This document shows positions 22,801-34,675 of a stretch of DNA of 64,000 nucleotides, in pieces (the first letter of the stretch is position 1; each line of letters opens with the position of its first letter). This stretch comes from Xiphydria camelus (taxonomy: Eukaryota > Arthropoda > Insecta > Hymenoptera > Xiphydriidae). The notes below the pieces were generated by a model that was not told the origin of the DNA, made no database searches, and saw only the letters and a list, made by a program, of their open reading frames with translations. A program made the position numbers and the translations under genes. Location: assembly GCA_963678675.1 (NCBI GenBank), contig OY783198.1, forward strand, positions 11,170,580 to 11,234,579, in the 5' to 3' direction.

Positions 22801-24858
22801 CCAATCTTAAATATATGACTCATGAAAATTATTGCACGCATCATTTCTGTTACCCTCCACACTCTTCGTCGCGTTAAATCATTTGCTTTCTCATTACAAT
22901 TTATTAAATTATGGAAAAATGGTTTCCAGGTGTTTTGTAACTGTGCCTCTACTAACTGCAGCACATCCCGATGTGTGTGTAAAAAGGCTGGGCTCCATTG
23001 CACCCCACTATGTAAAAAATGTTCTGATGAAGATGAGTGTTCTAATCTACTAGTTACAGTATCAAATCAAACTGAAGAAGATATAGATTGGGAGAGTTCA
23101 GGAGGAGAAGAGGAAGAAGAAGAAGGAGATAGGGAAGAAAGAGATGTGGACGAAGACGACGAAGACAATGAATATGATAAATCTGATCCTTATGAGTTCG
23201 AAACATAATAAACATAATAAAATAAACATAATAGTAAAACATAATAAAATAATTAATAATTTGCTGCTCCCAAATGATTTGAATTTCGGGAAAAAAGCGA
23301 CATTGTGATGTTCAACTCAGTTTACTTTTCGGAAAAAAAGCGAAAAATATATTATTGGCGAACTATATACTCTAATTTTTATCAGGAAGAATGAGCGAAG
23401 GAGAAGGACAGAAGAGAGAGAGAGAGAGAGATTGATTCATTTGATTGATAAACATGTTTATTACCCATAGTTGGGCAAAAGGTTGCAGTATGACTGTATG
23501 TACAGCGTGTAAAATATGAAAAATTAAAGGAAATTAAAGGATAACAAGTAAAATATGAAAATATTTTCGGCTATAAAAGACGAGATGGATAGCTCCACTC
23601 GGTGCAAATGACAAAACCGCCTTTGCCAAATTCTTTAATCAGGCCTTGCAAATGTAATGCTGATTGCAGAACAATGTCCTGTAGTTTCAAAAAAACAAGA
23701 TTAATTGTATCTCTCTTTGCAAATACATCCACAACCATTGTAGAAGCTTACCTGCGTAAGTGTCCAATTTTGCTATTTTTCAATACTAATTAATTATGTA
23801 AACCACTTATTTCTTTTTCCATTAATAATTAGATTTGTATTGCATTATGATGACGCCGTTTTTTTTATTTCATACCTTACCCAAATAACCTTTTAATAGT
23901 CAAGAATAACGTTCTTCTCACAGCTACAGCGACGAAATCGAAAGCTCCTATTATATTGCCTAAAAAAAATTGACCACTAATTCCGTCCGGTAACCTCAAC
24001 GATATCATTTATTAAGCCTTTCTGAACTTAAATCATCAATCAGAATGTGATGAGCGGTTTTTGTATACTCAATGTCTCTTAGCTCCCGGTTTAGCGGAGG
24101 AAAAGTCCGGTCAGTTAGCCGTGAGGTGCTTTTCGTAAAATGTAGGTACCTACCTAAGAATAGGGACGGGTTCCCGGTCTGGGAGGGGGTGCCTCTGTGC
24201 GTAACTCTGGCGACTACTAGAATGTGTGCGAACGGCACCAGTGGTTCTCCGGACGCACCAAGGTTGTCAAAGTAATTTCTAAAGACCGAGATATCTTAAA
24301 AATTACGACAATTACAGAAAAATGACCCGAGTGTAATGCATAGGGAATTTAACTAACAAAATTATGGAACACAAAGAAGAAAAAATTATTCATAATATCG
24401 AAAGATATCGTTGATTATACTTGGCACTTTTTAAACAATTGAGTGAAAAAAAATATATAATTTTATTTTGAAAGTAGAGACTTTCTTAAGCAATTTAAGA
24501 CAAAAAGCATTCAAAAATGTTAAATTTTCGATGTTGTACGATTTTTTTCTTCCCTCTAATGTTTGCGCGGCTCTAAAGAATAAACCGTGGGAGTGGGGAT
24601 AAACTATGTATAACCTTTTTTATAGAGAATTTTAAGTTCTACAATTTTGAATTTACATTTTTTTCGATATCTCGCTTAGTTTTCGAGTTATTCTTGAATA
24701 ACCCATTTTTGGGGTATTTGTTATTGTTTTTCAATCAAATCACAAGAGGAAAAACCGCGATACTTCACCCAGAGCTTTATAGGGTCTAATGACAACGTTG
24801 AACAAAAACGCAGCCTGTTTAGCAAAAGTTCGTATTTCAGACCTTCGTTTACTGGACT
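19834..24858. mobile_element. 5-kb element with ~1.3-kb inverted repeats
   Basis: The left arm (19834-21134) and right arm (23571-24858) are long inverted copies at roughly 95% identity; the outer ends read AGTCCAGTAAACGAAGGTCT. Frames in the arms (for example 20425-20695 and its mirror at 24005-24275) are paired shadows of each other. The 2.4-kb core carries a spliced gene (21736-23208) and an uninterpreted stretch (21135-21735). No target duplication could be fixed with confidence. Long-TIR elements occur in several DNA transposon groups, and the core protein does not resemble a DDE transposase I know. Confidence 0.75.
21736..23208 (+). pseudogene. Nuclease-like (PIN/FEN-like) protein with Cys-rich C-terminus, 3' half
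   Basis: Segment 1 (21736 to about 22075) encodes FLSNVVNKFKLVQLLSTYLR, DADTLIVNTAIE and VVVGNDVDLLVLL. After a frameshift near 22080 the frame resumes with AFVGCDTTSAFYNKGK, ..INELRYKKF.., VYYQIQQWMSN and ends exon 1 at 22547 (GTGAGT donor). After an intron of 382 bp (acceptor TTTCCAG), exon 2 (22930-23208) gives FCNCASTNCSTSRCVCKKAG, a CXC-like Cys cluster (LHCTPLCKKC), then a long acidic tail and a stop. The acidic motifs DADTLIV, GNDVDLLV and GCDTTSAF recall PIN/FEN1-type nucleases. I recognise the family as a multi-copy, mostly uncharacterised invertebrate protein; its N-terminal region is absent here. Function is unknown; one frameshift makes this copy a likely pseudogene. Confidence 0.65.
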
Positions 24859-25257
24859 ACGTTGGCGATGGTCGGGTACTTTCGAAACAGCCGATGCCCG
24901 TTAGAGTTGACGGGGGAAAGGAGTTGACCTGAGGTAAGAAAGCGGCGCGTTCCTCGGAAAGGACTCGCCGCTTGCCGTACCTACGCTAGCCGCACTACCT
25001 GGGGTACAGGGACGTCATATTCCTAGATACTACAATATTGACAATAACGATATTGTCGAGCGATACACGTGGAGGCAATCGTCGCAACGCGTTGATCGTC
25101 GCGTTTGGCGAATACATTGATCGCTACTCGGCTGAAACGACCAATAAATCTACATTGAAAATGTTACCGAATGAATACCCTAACAGAAATTTTGTTCCGT
25201 CAAATCTCAAGCAAGCTTCTGCGAAAAACTCTGCCGAAAGTCTGCCGTTTCTCAGTG
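24859..25257. other. No feature recognised
   Basis: Moderately GC-rich sequence outside the long-TIR element with no recognisable gene. Confidence 0.4.
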
Positions 25258-25521
25258 AATGTTCCAATTTTAAGAGCTAGCAGAGACTTCTTCAGAGATG
25301 GCATACATAGTTGGCAGATATTTTCGTAGAGTTCACAAGAAATTCGTCAGAGTTCACACAGTTGGTAGAGATTTTGAAGAATGTCTGCTGGCTGCGAATT
25401 TTGACGAAAGTTGTGCCGACTCTGCTGATTTCTCAGCCAGCTCTACCAAAGTTTCTACCAACTCGGTTGAAATTTCTGCCAGCTCTACTATTTCTCTATA
25501 AGTTATTAAAATTGGAACATT
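25258..25521. mobile_element. Short TIR element
   Basis: AATGTTCCAATTTTAA at 25258-25273 is perfectly inverted at 25506-25521. The interior is rich in repeated (C)AGAG and TCTGCC motifs. Open frames on the plus strand here are repeat-driven and not supported as genes. Confidence 0.5.
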
Positions 25522-25621
25522 TTTCGTAAAGAAATGGTAGACTTCTGGCAGAGAAAAATTTCCACTAGAGTATCACGGAAAAAAGAGTTATGTAAAGTAC
25601 ACAGTAAATGGAGTAATTAGT

Positions 25622-25872
25622 GACATTTCACATAACAGAAGTTGTCCTCGAAAGCGACATAACACAGAGTACCGTTGTACATTGTAAGAATACCCATCTT
25701 TCATTGCAGGAGCTACAATTCAACGTTGCCCTCTTATATTGTTGTATGTAATACATTATTGGTATTGGCTATGGAACAACTAGAATGTTGGTATATTAAT
25801 GTGCACATCTTACAATGTACAATGGTACTATGTGCTATTGTCACTCCAGAGGACAACTTCTGCAATGTGAAA
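25622..25872. mobile_element. Fold-back MITE
   Basis: Arms of about 65 bp: ACATTTCACATAACAGAAGT at the left and its near-complement at the right. Weaker pairing may extend outward on both sides. Confidence 0.7.
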
Positions 25873-26395
25873 TATTATTCCGTACAAAATTCTTTTTTCC
25901 ATGTATCGAATAATCACTGAGCGACGAGTGATTAATATATCTGCTCAAAGTCGAATAATTATAAAAATACGGAGTCACAGAAGGAAGATGATCTACTATA
26001 CGTAGAATTACGCTGAAATAGATTTTACATTGTTTGCCATTGACCAAGTGTACGCCAATAGAGTCTCTATATTCGATTGGAAGCCCAATACGATCGACGT
26101 GGTCTACAATCTGCTACACCATATCGCTTCCTTTCTCCCCCTATGAGAAAGGTGATACGTCGATCTGACATCTGAGATAGCAATTCGAAATGTAAGTTGA
26201 ACAAATTATATTGGGTCTATGCATGATTCCGTAGCGAAATCCCGACAGATGTCGTTTACAGTTATTTTTCCGCTCTCACGTGTATCAAAGTATTAAGTGT
26301 CGTACATTAAATGAAAGCTGAAATTTGTGCCGACATTTTAAAATAGTATTTATCGAGATCCGTGACGTATACGAAGTTTAATTATATTTTGAACA

Positions 26396-26766
26396 TGGAA
26401 GGAAAAAACGTGTATTTTCGGTGCATTTCGCTTTTTTATTTCCAAAAAGGTAAAAACGCATCGCAAACCCACAAAAAAATATGCACCGTGTACGGAGAGA
26501 ATGCCGTAAGCGAAAGTGTGTCGGAACTGGTTTGCGAAATTTTGTTGCGGAGATTTTGATCTCGAAGGTGCTCCTCGCTCTGGCCGGCCAGTCACTACTG
26601 ATGTTGATCAAATCGAGGCTTTAATCGACTCCGACCGACATTTGACGACTATAGAGATCGGACATAACCTTAACATTAACCAATCAACTGTTTCGAGGCA
26701 TCTACGGAATCTTGGAATGGTAAACAAGCTTGATGTTTGGGTGCCGCACAAACTGAGCGAAAAGAA
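26396..26766 (+). pseudogene. Mariner transposase, N-terminal part
   Basis: ATG at about 26396. After a frameshift near 26510 the frame gives CRNWFAKFCCGDFDLEGAPR, SGRPVTTDVDQIEALID, then the HTH motif DRHLTTIEIGHNLNINQST and VSRHLRNLGMVNKLDVWVPH. These are the paired helix-turn-helix DNA-binding domain and the WVPH(x)L linker of mariner transposases. The frame is cut after SEKNL by the inserted transposon. Confidence 0.85.
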
Positions 26767-27179
26767 TTTGAGCCGTTTAATTTGAAACTAGTCTAAGTCC
26801 ATTTATACTTAGATTGAGATATTGAAGGGTTTGTGTTTAAATGCAATTAAAAATGTATGTATAGGATACTAATGAGTCATACTGCTTAAGTGTATTTAAG
26901 GGAGTTAAATTTACAATTCCTATTAAAATAATGGCAATTATAAATTGAATAATATGTGTTTTCTTAACAAGAATGGAGTAAACCATTTTCAAAGTTAACA
27001 ATCAGATGCGTTATAAAATTTGAAAGAGCCCAAGTCCATTCAACATAATTTAAAATGTTTCAAATTGAAAAAGCAATACTCAATTTATTTTATATATCTT
27101 TACAATACTTCAAAAACACAATTTATGCAATTCAGAACAATTTTTAACTACATAAATTACAAAACAATTTACTGCTTAT

Positions 27180-28905
27180 CTACATTTTCTGTATGTGAGA
27201 GAGATTTGAAGAAGTCATAATGCTCCGGTGGTATATATCGTAGTGTAAATCCATTATGTCCTTGAATTTCGCTGTTGTAATTTGTCTTATAATTTTATAA
27301 AGTGGTGTCAGTACAATATTTTCGAACTTTCTTGGTCTATCCCGACGTGGTAATAAATCCAGGATTTTAAAATTTTCATTCTCATTCATTGGTGTCTTAT
27401 AAAAAATTTCATTTCTCAAAAAACGCATCCAACATATTTTTAACCAATTTATTGTTTCTCCGTTAGAATTCTTTACCCTTTTAAAAATTGCGTTTTCTAA
27501 TAACTTTGTTGTGATACGAAATCCTCTTGTTTAATTTCATTTAGAATAAAGTTATTACCTTTTCGGCACTTTTTGATAATATTGTAATAATCTTGGGGGA
27601 CAAATAGTAAATTATTTTTCTTTAATGACATTTCTACCACGCCAAAATCTCTATTATTTGGTAAAAACAAATGTCCTGATATTAAAAATGTATGATCTAT
27701 GATTTCCACATTATGTTCAACAGTTTGGACAATTTTTAGCCTCATTAAAGCTACTTTAATGTTTCTATTTTGTCCTGTACACATGTCACTGTAAGCTATA
27801 ATGTGTCTTTCAGTTCTTAAATTTTTAATATGTTTCAGGATGCATGAAACTAGGTATTTCTTGAGCACCTCTTGATGCAATAGTTTCATCCCAAACGTAC
27901 ACGTGAACATTATCGCTATGAAAATTGTGAATACCCAAATTTAGAACGTACATATTGCGTTTATAATATGCTACTGAAGTATATTATTTTCTTCATCATC
28001 ATTCGATGCTTTAATTTTGATATTTAATAAGTCGCATTTTTGACATGTATCTTTGCGCGGTTGGTGGAAATGTAAATCAAAATCTTTTTTAAATATTTTT
28101 CTGTAAGTCCACTCATTAACGGCTTTTATTTTATTTTCCTTGCAATGAAGCTCGTATAAATTGAACAGTTTCTTAAGAGTTAGATCAGGATGTAGATATC
28201 TTCTATTAGGATTATGAGATCTGGTATAATGGGATTAAAATTTAGGAAAACTTTTAATATGGTTTTGAACGTGCTTTTTCTCTTCCTCAGAAATTTTTCT
28301 TGATGATCTAACCATACGCCCACGTAAATCATTTCCTACATTTGCAGAGTTTAATACACATTCTAATCGTCCTTCACTTATTTTACAGGTACCTATCCAA
28401 AAAAAATTTTGTACAGACGGGAACTTTTCAGTTTTTAGAATTTAACAAATACCTAAAACTACAATTTCTTGGCGAACCTTTTCCGTTTTTTTGACATATT
28501 CGTTTCACAGTTTTGCGCTCGATAGCTTCGTAAGGCAATACATTTTGTTTATTAAAATCTCCCAAATACCAAAACTTCTCAAAAATATTCTTTCTTTCTT
28601 CTTCTTCGTAATTTTGTATGCAAGCTTTTCGACAACGGCATTCTTTGTTTTGGAAAACTTTTGCAGGTACAACGTTTCCGAGGTTTGAGTATAATATCTT
28701 TTTCTTGTATTCCGTTTAATTTTTCACACTTTTTGGATGTACATATGTTTCATCAATCTTTTCTCCATTGTTATCTGTATCTTCATCCCGTGACGATGAA
28801 TATCGTTCTATAATTCTCTACCTTTTTCGATTTTCCTTGAGATCATTAGTTACTAATTCGTCTTCACTATCTGAACTTAATGGTCTTGGTGTTTTATCCT
28901 TCACC
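27180..28905 (-). pseudogene. Transposase-like gene with CRC and GQNRN motifs, degraded
   Basis: Minus strand from ATG at about 28905: an acidic exon (MVKDKTPRPLSSDSEDELV); then ECRCRKACIQNYEEEERKNI with FWYLGDFNKQNVLPYE; then GRMVRSSRKISEEEKKHV; SHYTRSHNPNRRYLHPDLTL; YRKIFKKDFDLHFHQPRKDT followed by CQKC; a stop; IAYSDMCTGQNRNIKVALMR; IDHTFLISGHLFLPNNRDFG; and a C-terminal RRDRPRKFENIVL. The SDxCxGQNRN motif carries the likely catalytic acidic residue, with RDFG downstream. The order matches a large arthropod family of transposon proteins often left unnamed in annotation. Several stops and frameshifts separate the pieces, and some gaps may be short introns. Not functional. Confidence 0.7.
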
Positions 28906-28958
28906 ATGGGTGAAATAATTCCTAAAATTTAATACTAAATTTCTAGTTTTATATTTAA

Positions 28959-29885
28959 CTAGCAGCCCGTCCCGGCTTCGCACGGGTAGATTGTGGATTG
29001 ATTTTGTCCGTCCACCATTGTTTAAATACATTTTTAATACAAAACTTTTAGTATTTTTCCCAGGCTACGCAATGGTCATATTGGATTTGACCTTGACCAT
29101 GACCTTCAAGGTTATATCGAGGTCAAATTAATTTTTTTTTACGTTCAAATGTGTCCTTGACCATTTTTTTCATGTTACCTTTATTGTCAGCGGAGGTCAA
29201 ATTTAGGTCAAGTATAGTTCGACTTTTTGAACACCCTGTATAAGATTTACTAATTCAGAAACCATCGCGGGCATGCGTCCAACCATTCCCCAAAGTTTCA
29301 TCGCAATCGGATGAACGGTTTAGGAAGGCAAATAATCATTCGTACCTGTACTTTTTGAACACCCTGTATAAGATTTACTAACTCAAACCTTCGCGGATAT
29401 GCGTCCAACTGTTCCCCAAATTTTCATCGCAATCGGATGAACGGTTTAGGAAGGCATAATAATCATCCGTACCGGTACTTTTTGAACACCCTGTATAAGA
29501 TTTACTAACTCAGAAACCTTCGCGGGCATGTGTCCAACCATTCCCCAAAGTTTCATCGCAATCGGATGAACGGTTTAGGAAGGCATTTGATATTACCTTA
29601 AAGGTCACGGTCAAGGTCAAATCCAATACGACCATTGGGTAGCCAAGGGAAAATCCTTAAAGTTTTGTATTAAACATTTTTCTCTAAAATGTTTTCCCGC
29701 TGAGATAATCGGCCGTACCGGGACTTTTTGAACACCCTGTATAAGATTTACTAACTCAGAAACCATCGCGGGCATGCGTCCAACCATTTCCTAAAATTTA
29801 ATCGCAATCGGATGAACGGTTTAGGAAGGCATAAGAGACATACAGACAAACAGACAGACAAACATTCATTTTTATATATATAGAT
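28959..29885 (+). repeat. Interspersed element with tandem array, copy 2
   Basis: Same element as at 919-1799, including the CCCGTCCCGGCTTCGCACGG start and at least four tandem units near 29221, 29350, 29477 and 29720. This copy has a 3' end of repeated CAGACA followed by TTTTTATATATATAG. It lies inside the transposon at 26771-30251. Confidence 0.75.
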
Positions 29886-30255
29886 TGTGAGTATGTGTAT
29901 TGCGTAAATTTTATTTAACTGCATTAATTAAACGTACTGATTATTAAACTAAAGCAATTGTCCAAAAAATGAGGTTAACTTGTTAAATACTAATTAATTA
30001 AAATTACCTTCATCACTGCCTTCGGACATTATCAATAATTGATTAGACTTGGGCCACTTTCAAAATGATGGCTTTAATTATTGAACTAACTCCGAAAACT
30101 CATGTGTCCAAAATTATCGTATTTACTCTGAATATATTGAACCTCAAATACTTTACTGATAGATAACTTCAAGTTTTACATGCAACTACAGGCAACAGAA
30201 AATAATTGACAAATGGACTTACAATTAGGCCACTTTCAAAATAAACGGCTCATTT

Positions 30256-30920
30256 AAAGAACCGAAGTTCTGCTTGCGACTCCCTGCTCAAACGGCATCA
30301 AAAAGAACCGTTTTTAAAGCAGATGATTACTGGCGATGAAAAGTCGATTGTCTACAATAATATCAGCCGAAAAAGATCATGGTCGAAGCGCGGAGAGGCT
30401 CCTCAAACGGTCGCAAAGGCAGGGTTACACCCGAAGAAGGTCATGCTCAGTATCTGGTGGGATTATAAAGGAATCATCTATTATGAGTTGCTGCCATCCA
30501 ACAAAACGATTGATTCCACCGAGTACTGCTCACAACTGGCTAAATTAAAGCAAGCAATTGATCAGAAGCGGCCCGAATTGGCGAACAGAAAGGGCGTTGA
30601 ATTCCACCAGGACAACGCTGCGTTTCTCTGCTGACTCGGCAAAAATTATTGCGGTTTGTGTGGGATGTTTTGGTGCACCCACCGTATATAGTCCGGACCT
30701 AGCACCTTCAGACTTTCTCTTGTTCCTGGCGCTACAGAACAATTTGAATAACAAAACCTTCAGTTCCCTGAACGTCCTCAAAAACCACTTCGATGACTTT
30801 TTTGCCCAAAAATCTCAGGACTTCTATGAAAGAGGGATAATGAAGCTCGTGGAGAGATGGCAGAATGTCATTGAACAAAATGGAACATATTTAGTTGATT
30901 ACAATCGCTTTTTTTTCTAA
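30256..30920 (+). pseudogene. Mariner transposase, catalytic part
   Basis: Continuation of the split mariner: ACDSLLKRHQKEPFLKQ, then ITGDEKSIVYNN (first catalytic Asp), KVMLSIWWDYKGIIYYELLP and VEFHQDNA (second Asp). A frameshift near 30625 and another near 30680 separate YSPDLAPSDFLLFLALQNNL (third Asp in SPDLAPSD) and the C-terminal RWQNVIEQNGTYLVDY. All three catalytic aspartates are readable, but frameshifts disable the gene independently of the insertion. Confidence 0.85.
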
Positions 30921-31358
30921 ATATTTTGCGTTTGAAATTTACTCAATTTTCGCTACGGAATCATGCATAGACCCAATAATATTAATTCGACCTCATTTCC
31001 GTCTTGCCATATCTCGCACACGTGTCGTCCCATTTTCATATTTTTAAATACAAAAGAACCCGTCTCTTCCAGCTACCCACGAGGGTGGCTCAATGAGACA
31101 GATCGCGCCTAAAGGCTTAGCTAGTAGATTTTATAAGGGATACACCCGAGTGAGAAATGGATCGTCAATCGACGTATACTTCATGTTGAATAATAATAAT
31201 GCAAGAAGCTAGAGCCGAGCATAGAAGTATGCGTCTACGGTGGGTCGTTCCAATTTCGGTTCTCTTCACCGTATGGAACTGGAATGGGGACAGGAAATTA
31301 GGGGATGGCTGAATGATACAGACTGGACTAGAAATGCTGTCCTAAAAGTATTAAGAGC

Positions 31359-31423
31359 ACAACTTTGCTTCCGCCGTTTTTCTCATATGGCATCTATAGG
31401 AAAACGGCGGAAGCAAAGTTGTA
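31359..31423. repeat. Hairpin repeat ACAACTTTGCTTCCGCCGTT
   Basis: ACAACTTTGCTTCCGCCGTT and its complement are separated by ~22 bp. The same hairpin occurs in both arms of the element at 45879-48361 (about 46309-46374 and 47858-47922), so it is either a fragment of that family or an independent small element. Confidence 0.65.
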
Positions 31424-31846
31424 CATTTAATACGTTGAAATAATAAGGGGTAACCATTAGATACGATTGGACTTTTCAAAAAATTAGTGGGGAGATGTAC
31501 ATTTTTGAGCAAGCATTGGTAGCAGCGATAAAACATGTGATTCAGCCCTTTCAGGTTGTAAGTCAGAGAAACGAGGTCCTGTCTTATGGAGTTGCAATGT
31601 TAAATTTCGAATAGATAAAAATTATTTGCATCGAAGTGACTACAGGAGTTTCGGAATTTTTCTCCATTTTTTCGCAACAGGGGTGATCATCCCTGCTCGG
31701 GGAATAAAGGTAGAATTATTAAATTATTTTTTTCGAAATCAGCATTGTCGATTTATCTTAGAGACAAGCTTTTTGAGTTTTCGTTCATTTTCAATGTAAT
31801 AGGGGTAGTCGTCCCTGCTCAGAGGATACAATTGCGAACTTACAAT

Positions 31847-32960
31847 AATTGAAGAGCTCGGGGCAACAAGGGATATAAGCCACATTTTACGCGAAAATGA
31901 AATTTCTGCTCTGATGGATTGCTGTAATGCAAGGCCGAAGTCACAACAAATATTACATACATATTGCAACATATGGCGCCAACAGCCGAGAATGCCGTTG
32001 TTGTATATTTATTAAGTTGGTACTTATTTTCATACAAGAAGGTTATAAGCCACACAAAAGTCATCATGGCCACTGTGACTGGAAGGACGTGCAAATGAAA
32101 ACAGACTGAAAACGAGTTCAATTCAAGTGATAATAATCGTTATTTCGACTCAGATGATTCAGTTAAAGACCGGGATTATGTTGAAACAAGCTCAACTTCT
32201 GATGATGAATTCTTCAGCGATTTATCGGTAAGTAAGTTTTATAGTGGCTTATGCCCTTTATGCAGAAATAAAAATGGCTTATGCCCTTCTATAGAAAAAA
32301 ATAACAAAATGCTGTAATATTAATAAATTTAAATTATTGTTCACTAAAAATTGAATCTTTTCTTAAAGTTGAGGTTTACTAGTGAAAATAAATCTGAGTT
32401 TGCACTGTGCTATAATCATGTTCTTGCAAAAACAAAGACGATTCTCTAATTTGTGGCTTGTGACCTTTTTGTATTAAAAATATTTACTAGTCACTGGGTA
32501 ATTAAAATATTGTTACAGGAGAATTGCAACCAAAATTTTGATACTATTCGTTAAGTGCTACCCTTCTAATCGTAGAATATAAAACTATGTTCCTTTTTTA
32601 TACCAAAATAAAATACCAAATATAAATATTATATATAAATATTATATATATAATATAAATATAAATATTATATTTATTATTAAATATTATAAATACCAAA
32701 AATAGATATTTCTTTTTTTTAATAAAACAGTTGTATGTCACTTGGTTTTTAAATAAATGTTTTTTTCAAGTATGTAAATTATTTTTTAAAATTAAATATT
32801 CACTATCAAAAGCACTGCCTTCAACTGTTTGTACACACTTAAAACAAAATTAGTCCGACTTATTTTATGATTTCAGGATTTGAATGATATATTCAAACCG
32901 AGTTTTCTCAGAATGATGAAAATGTGGCTTATATCCCTTGTTGCCCCGAGCCCTTCAATT
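31847..32960 (+). mobile_element. 1.1-kb TIR element with AATT duplication
   Basis: GAAGAGCTCGGGGCAACAAG at 31851 and the complement GAAGGGCTCGGGGCAACAAG at 32956 are inverted, extending through GGGATATAAGCCACATTTT. AATT flanks both ends (31847-31850 and 32957-32960). GGCTTAT(A/G)CC motifs recur inside (near 32044, 32249, 32277). One exon-like segment lies at about 32127-32227; the 3' part is AT-rich and non-coding. This looks like a deletion derivative of a larger element. Confidence 0.75.
32127..32227 (+). CDS. Acidic exon fragment of a transposase-like gene
   Basis: The frame reads SDNNRYFDSDDSVKDRDYVE, then TSSTSDDEFFSDLS, ending at a GTAAGT donor. Acidic first exons of this type precede CRC/GQN-type transposase-like proteins (compare 27180-28905). 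No downstream exon survives in the element. The start codon was not identified. Confidence 0.4.
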
Positions 32961-34440
32961 ATCAATGACATCAATGTGGTTGAAAACCTCTGAAGCGACT
33001 TCAATGCGCAATATCAAATAATTTTCATCCACTCCGAATCTAACATTGGAGCTCCATAAGGACGGACCTCATTTCTTAAACTTATCACTTGTGAAAGAGA
33101 TAAATTACATTTTTTATCGCTGTTACCGATGCTTGCCTAAGAACTTACATCCTTCCTCTAATTCTCTGAGAAGCGTCAATCGCATCTAATGGTTCCTTCC
33201 TATTTTTATTAGAATAACTTTCAGAAGAGTATTTCTGGTCCAGTCTATATACATAAGTATGTACTTCTGTACTTTTAAGTGAAATTCAGTGTGGTTTTGT
33301 TTGTTATTCAAATGGATTTTGTTATCTATAATATTATAGACTTTTTACCACTTAGTATTTACTAACAATAAGTAAAATTTCACCCAAAAAACCAAAACTA
33401 AATAATACGCACGCACTCACTCCACAGTCCACGTACCACACCACACCAACCACACACATGCACACACGCGTACGCAGAGAGAGAGAGAGAGGGGGGGGGG
33501 GGAGTGTGTGTAATCGAGGAAGCTGACAGGCGGTATACCGTCCTAGTACACTCTAAACCGTACGCTAGTACGAGTACATAATATTGTCGTCGATTTGAGG
33601 GGATGCTGTAATGATTAGTTCTTATGATTTACCAATTCTCGGCAATAGTGTCTGTAAAAAATCCCTAAGCCGTATCCCTCCAACAGCCGTAAAAACATGG
33701 CGAGGGTCGCATACGACAGAGATGTCAAATATAGCACTCTAATACGGTAGGTATTAAACTAGAACAAATTTTATTATACTTATTTTTAAATTCAATTTGT
33801 AATCTGTACGCATATTTAATATCCACATGAAAATGAAAATATCCGAAAAAAATAATTATTCGCTGAGTTATAAGTGCGTTTCTCCCTGCTGAATTATGAC
33901 ATTTCGATGAAAGACGCACTTATGCCAAGCAAAAGTGCGAGAGAGATAGATTTACTGAACGGATGATGTACGCTGCATTTCTAAATATCATTTTCCGGTT
34001 TAAATGAGGCCGAAAATGAAAAATAAAAAAATACGGGGTTGATAATTGTGTCCAAATTTTTCGAATCATTAACAAAAACAAATCAGTTAACTACTCTATT
34101 GCAAAAATGATACAAAATTATTGGGTTTCGATATGTATCCTCAAATTAAAAATATTCTGCTTTTTGGCGACTATTACTACTCATCTCATTTTTGTGACGG
34201 TGACCGGTGCGCTATTTTCGGAACGCAATAACCCTAACTAATGATTGACATTTCCGCGTCGCCACGTATTTACGTCTACCCGGCGAATAGGACTCAGGGA
34301 ATTTATTTAAAAGCTATTATCGGGCACGGAAAGTCGTTGGAACCAGTCGAATCGTAAGCTCGAATCAACAACCAATAGCATACGATTTAAAGTATACTAC
34401 TGCAAATCGCCTATGTCAAGCTTCCTCGAATACACACTGT
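32961..34440. other. No gene seen; (GA)/(G)n tract
   Basis: AT-rich sequence. A GA tract followed by a run of ~13 G lies at about 33476-33503. A short minus-strand frame at 33725-33919 has no recognisable domain. Confidence 0.4.
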
Positions 34441-34443
34441 AGG

Positions 34444-34660
34444 TACACCCGTGCTCACGGATTCTGTCGCTGGTGACTTTTTTTAAATGTTATTTTTAAA
34501 CATACTAACCAATGATTAATCAATCCTCATGCTTTCATTAACGAGAGTAGATGCCACCGTAGCTAATGATGGCATGAGAATTAATTGTTCATTGGTTAGT
34601 ACGTTTAAAAATAACATTTAAAAAAAGTCACTAGCGACAGAATCCGTGAGCACGGGTGTA
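34444..34660. mobile_element. TA-flanked fold-back MITE family, copy 1
   Basis: CACCCGTGCTCACGGATTCT at 34446 and its complement ending at 34658; TA on both sides. Arms include TCTGTCGCTGGTGACTTTTT and AAATGTTATTTTTAAAC. Other copies: 38459-38659 and 44845-45057. TA duplications indicate Tc1/mariner-type mobilisation. Confidence 0.85.
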
Positions 34661-34675
34661 CATCTACGGTTAAAG

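Larger units (their letters stand above)
26771..30251 (-). mobile_element. 3.5-kb transposon with 4-bp ATTT duplication
   Basis: Ends: GAGCCGTTTAATTTGAAA at 26771 and the complement GAGCCGTTTATTTTGAAA at 30251, with further similarity to the shared GTCCATTT ~35 bp in. ATTT is duplicated at 26767-26770 and 30252-30255. The minus strand carries a degraded transposase-like gene (27180-28905). A tandem-array element occupies 28959-29885 upstream of that gene. The 4-bp AT-rich duplication and the protein type are compatible with the Sola group, but I am not certain of the superfamily. Confidence 0.8.
26209..30978. mobile_element. Mariner element split by a 3.5-kb insertion
   Basis: Inverted repeats TTGGGTCTATGCATGATTCC (26211) and the complement ending at 30976 are flanked by TA (26209-26210 and 30977-30978). 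The mariner itself is about 1.3 kb once the insertion at 26771-30251 is set aside. The insertion is marked by ATTT duplicated on each side (26767-26770 and 30252-30255); across the joint the transposase reading frame is continuous. Confidence 0.92.
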
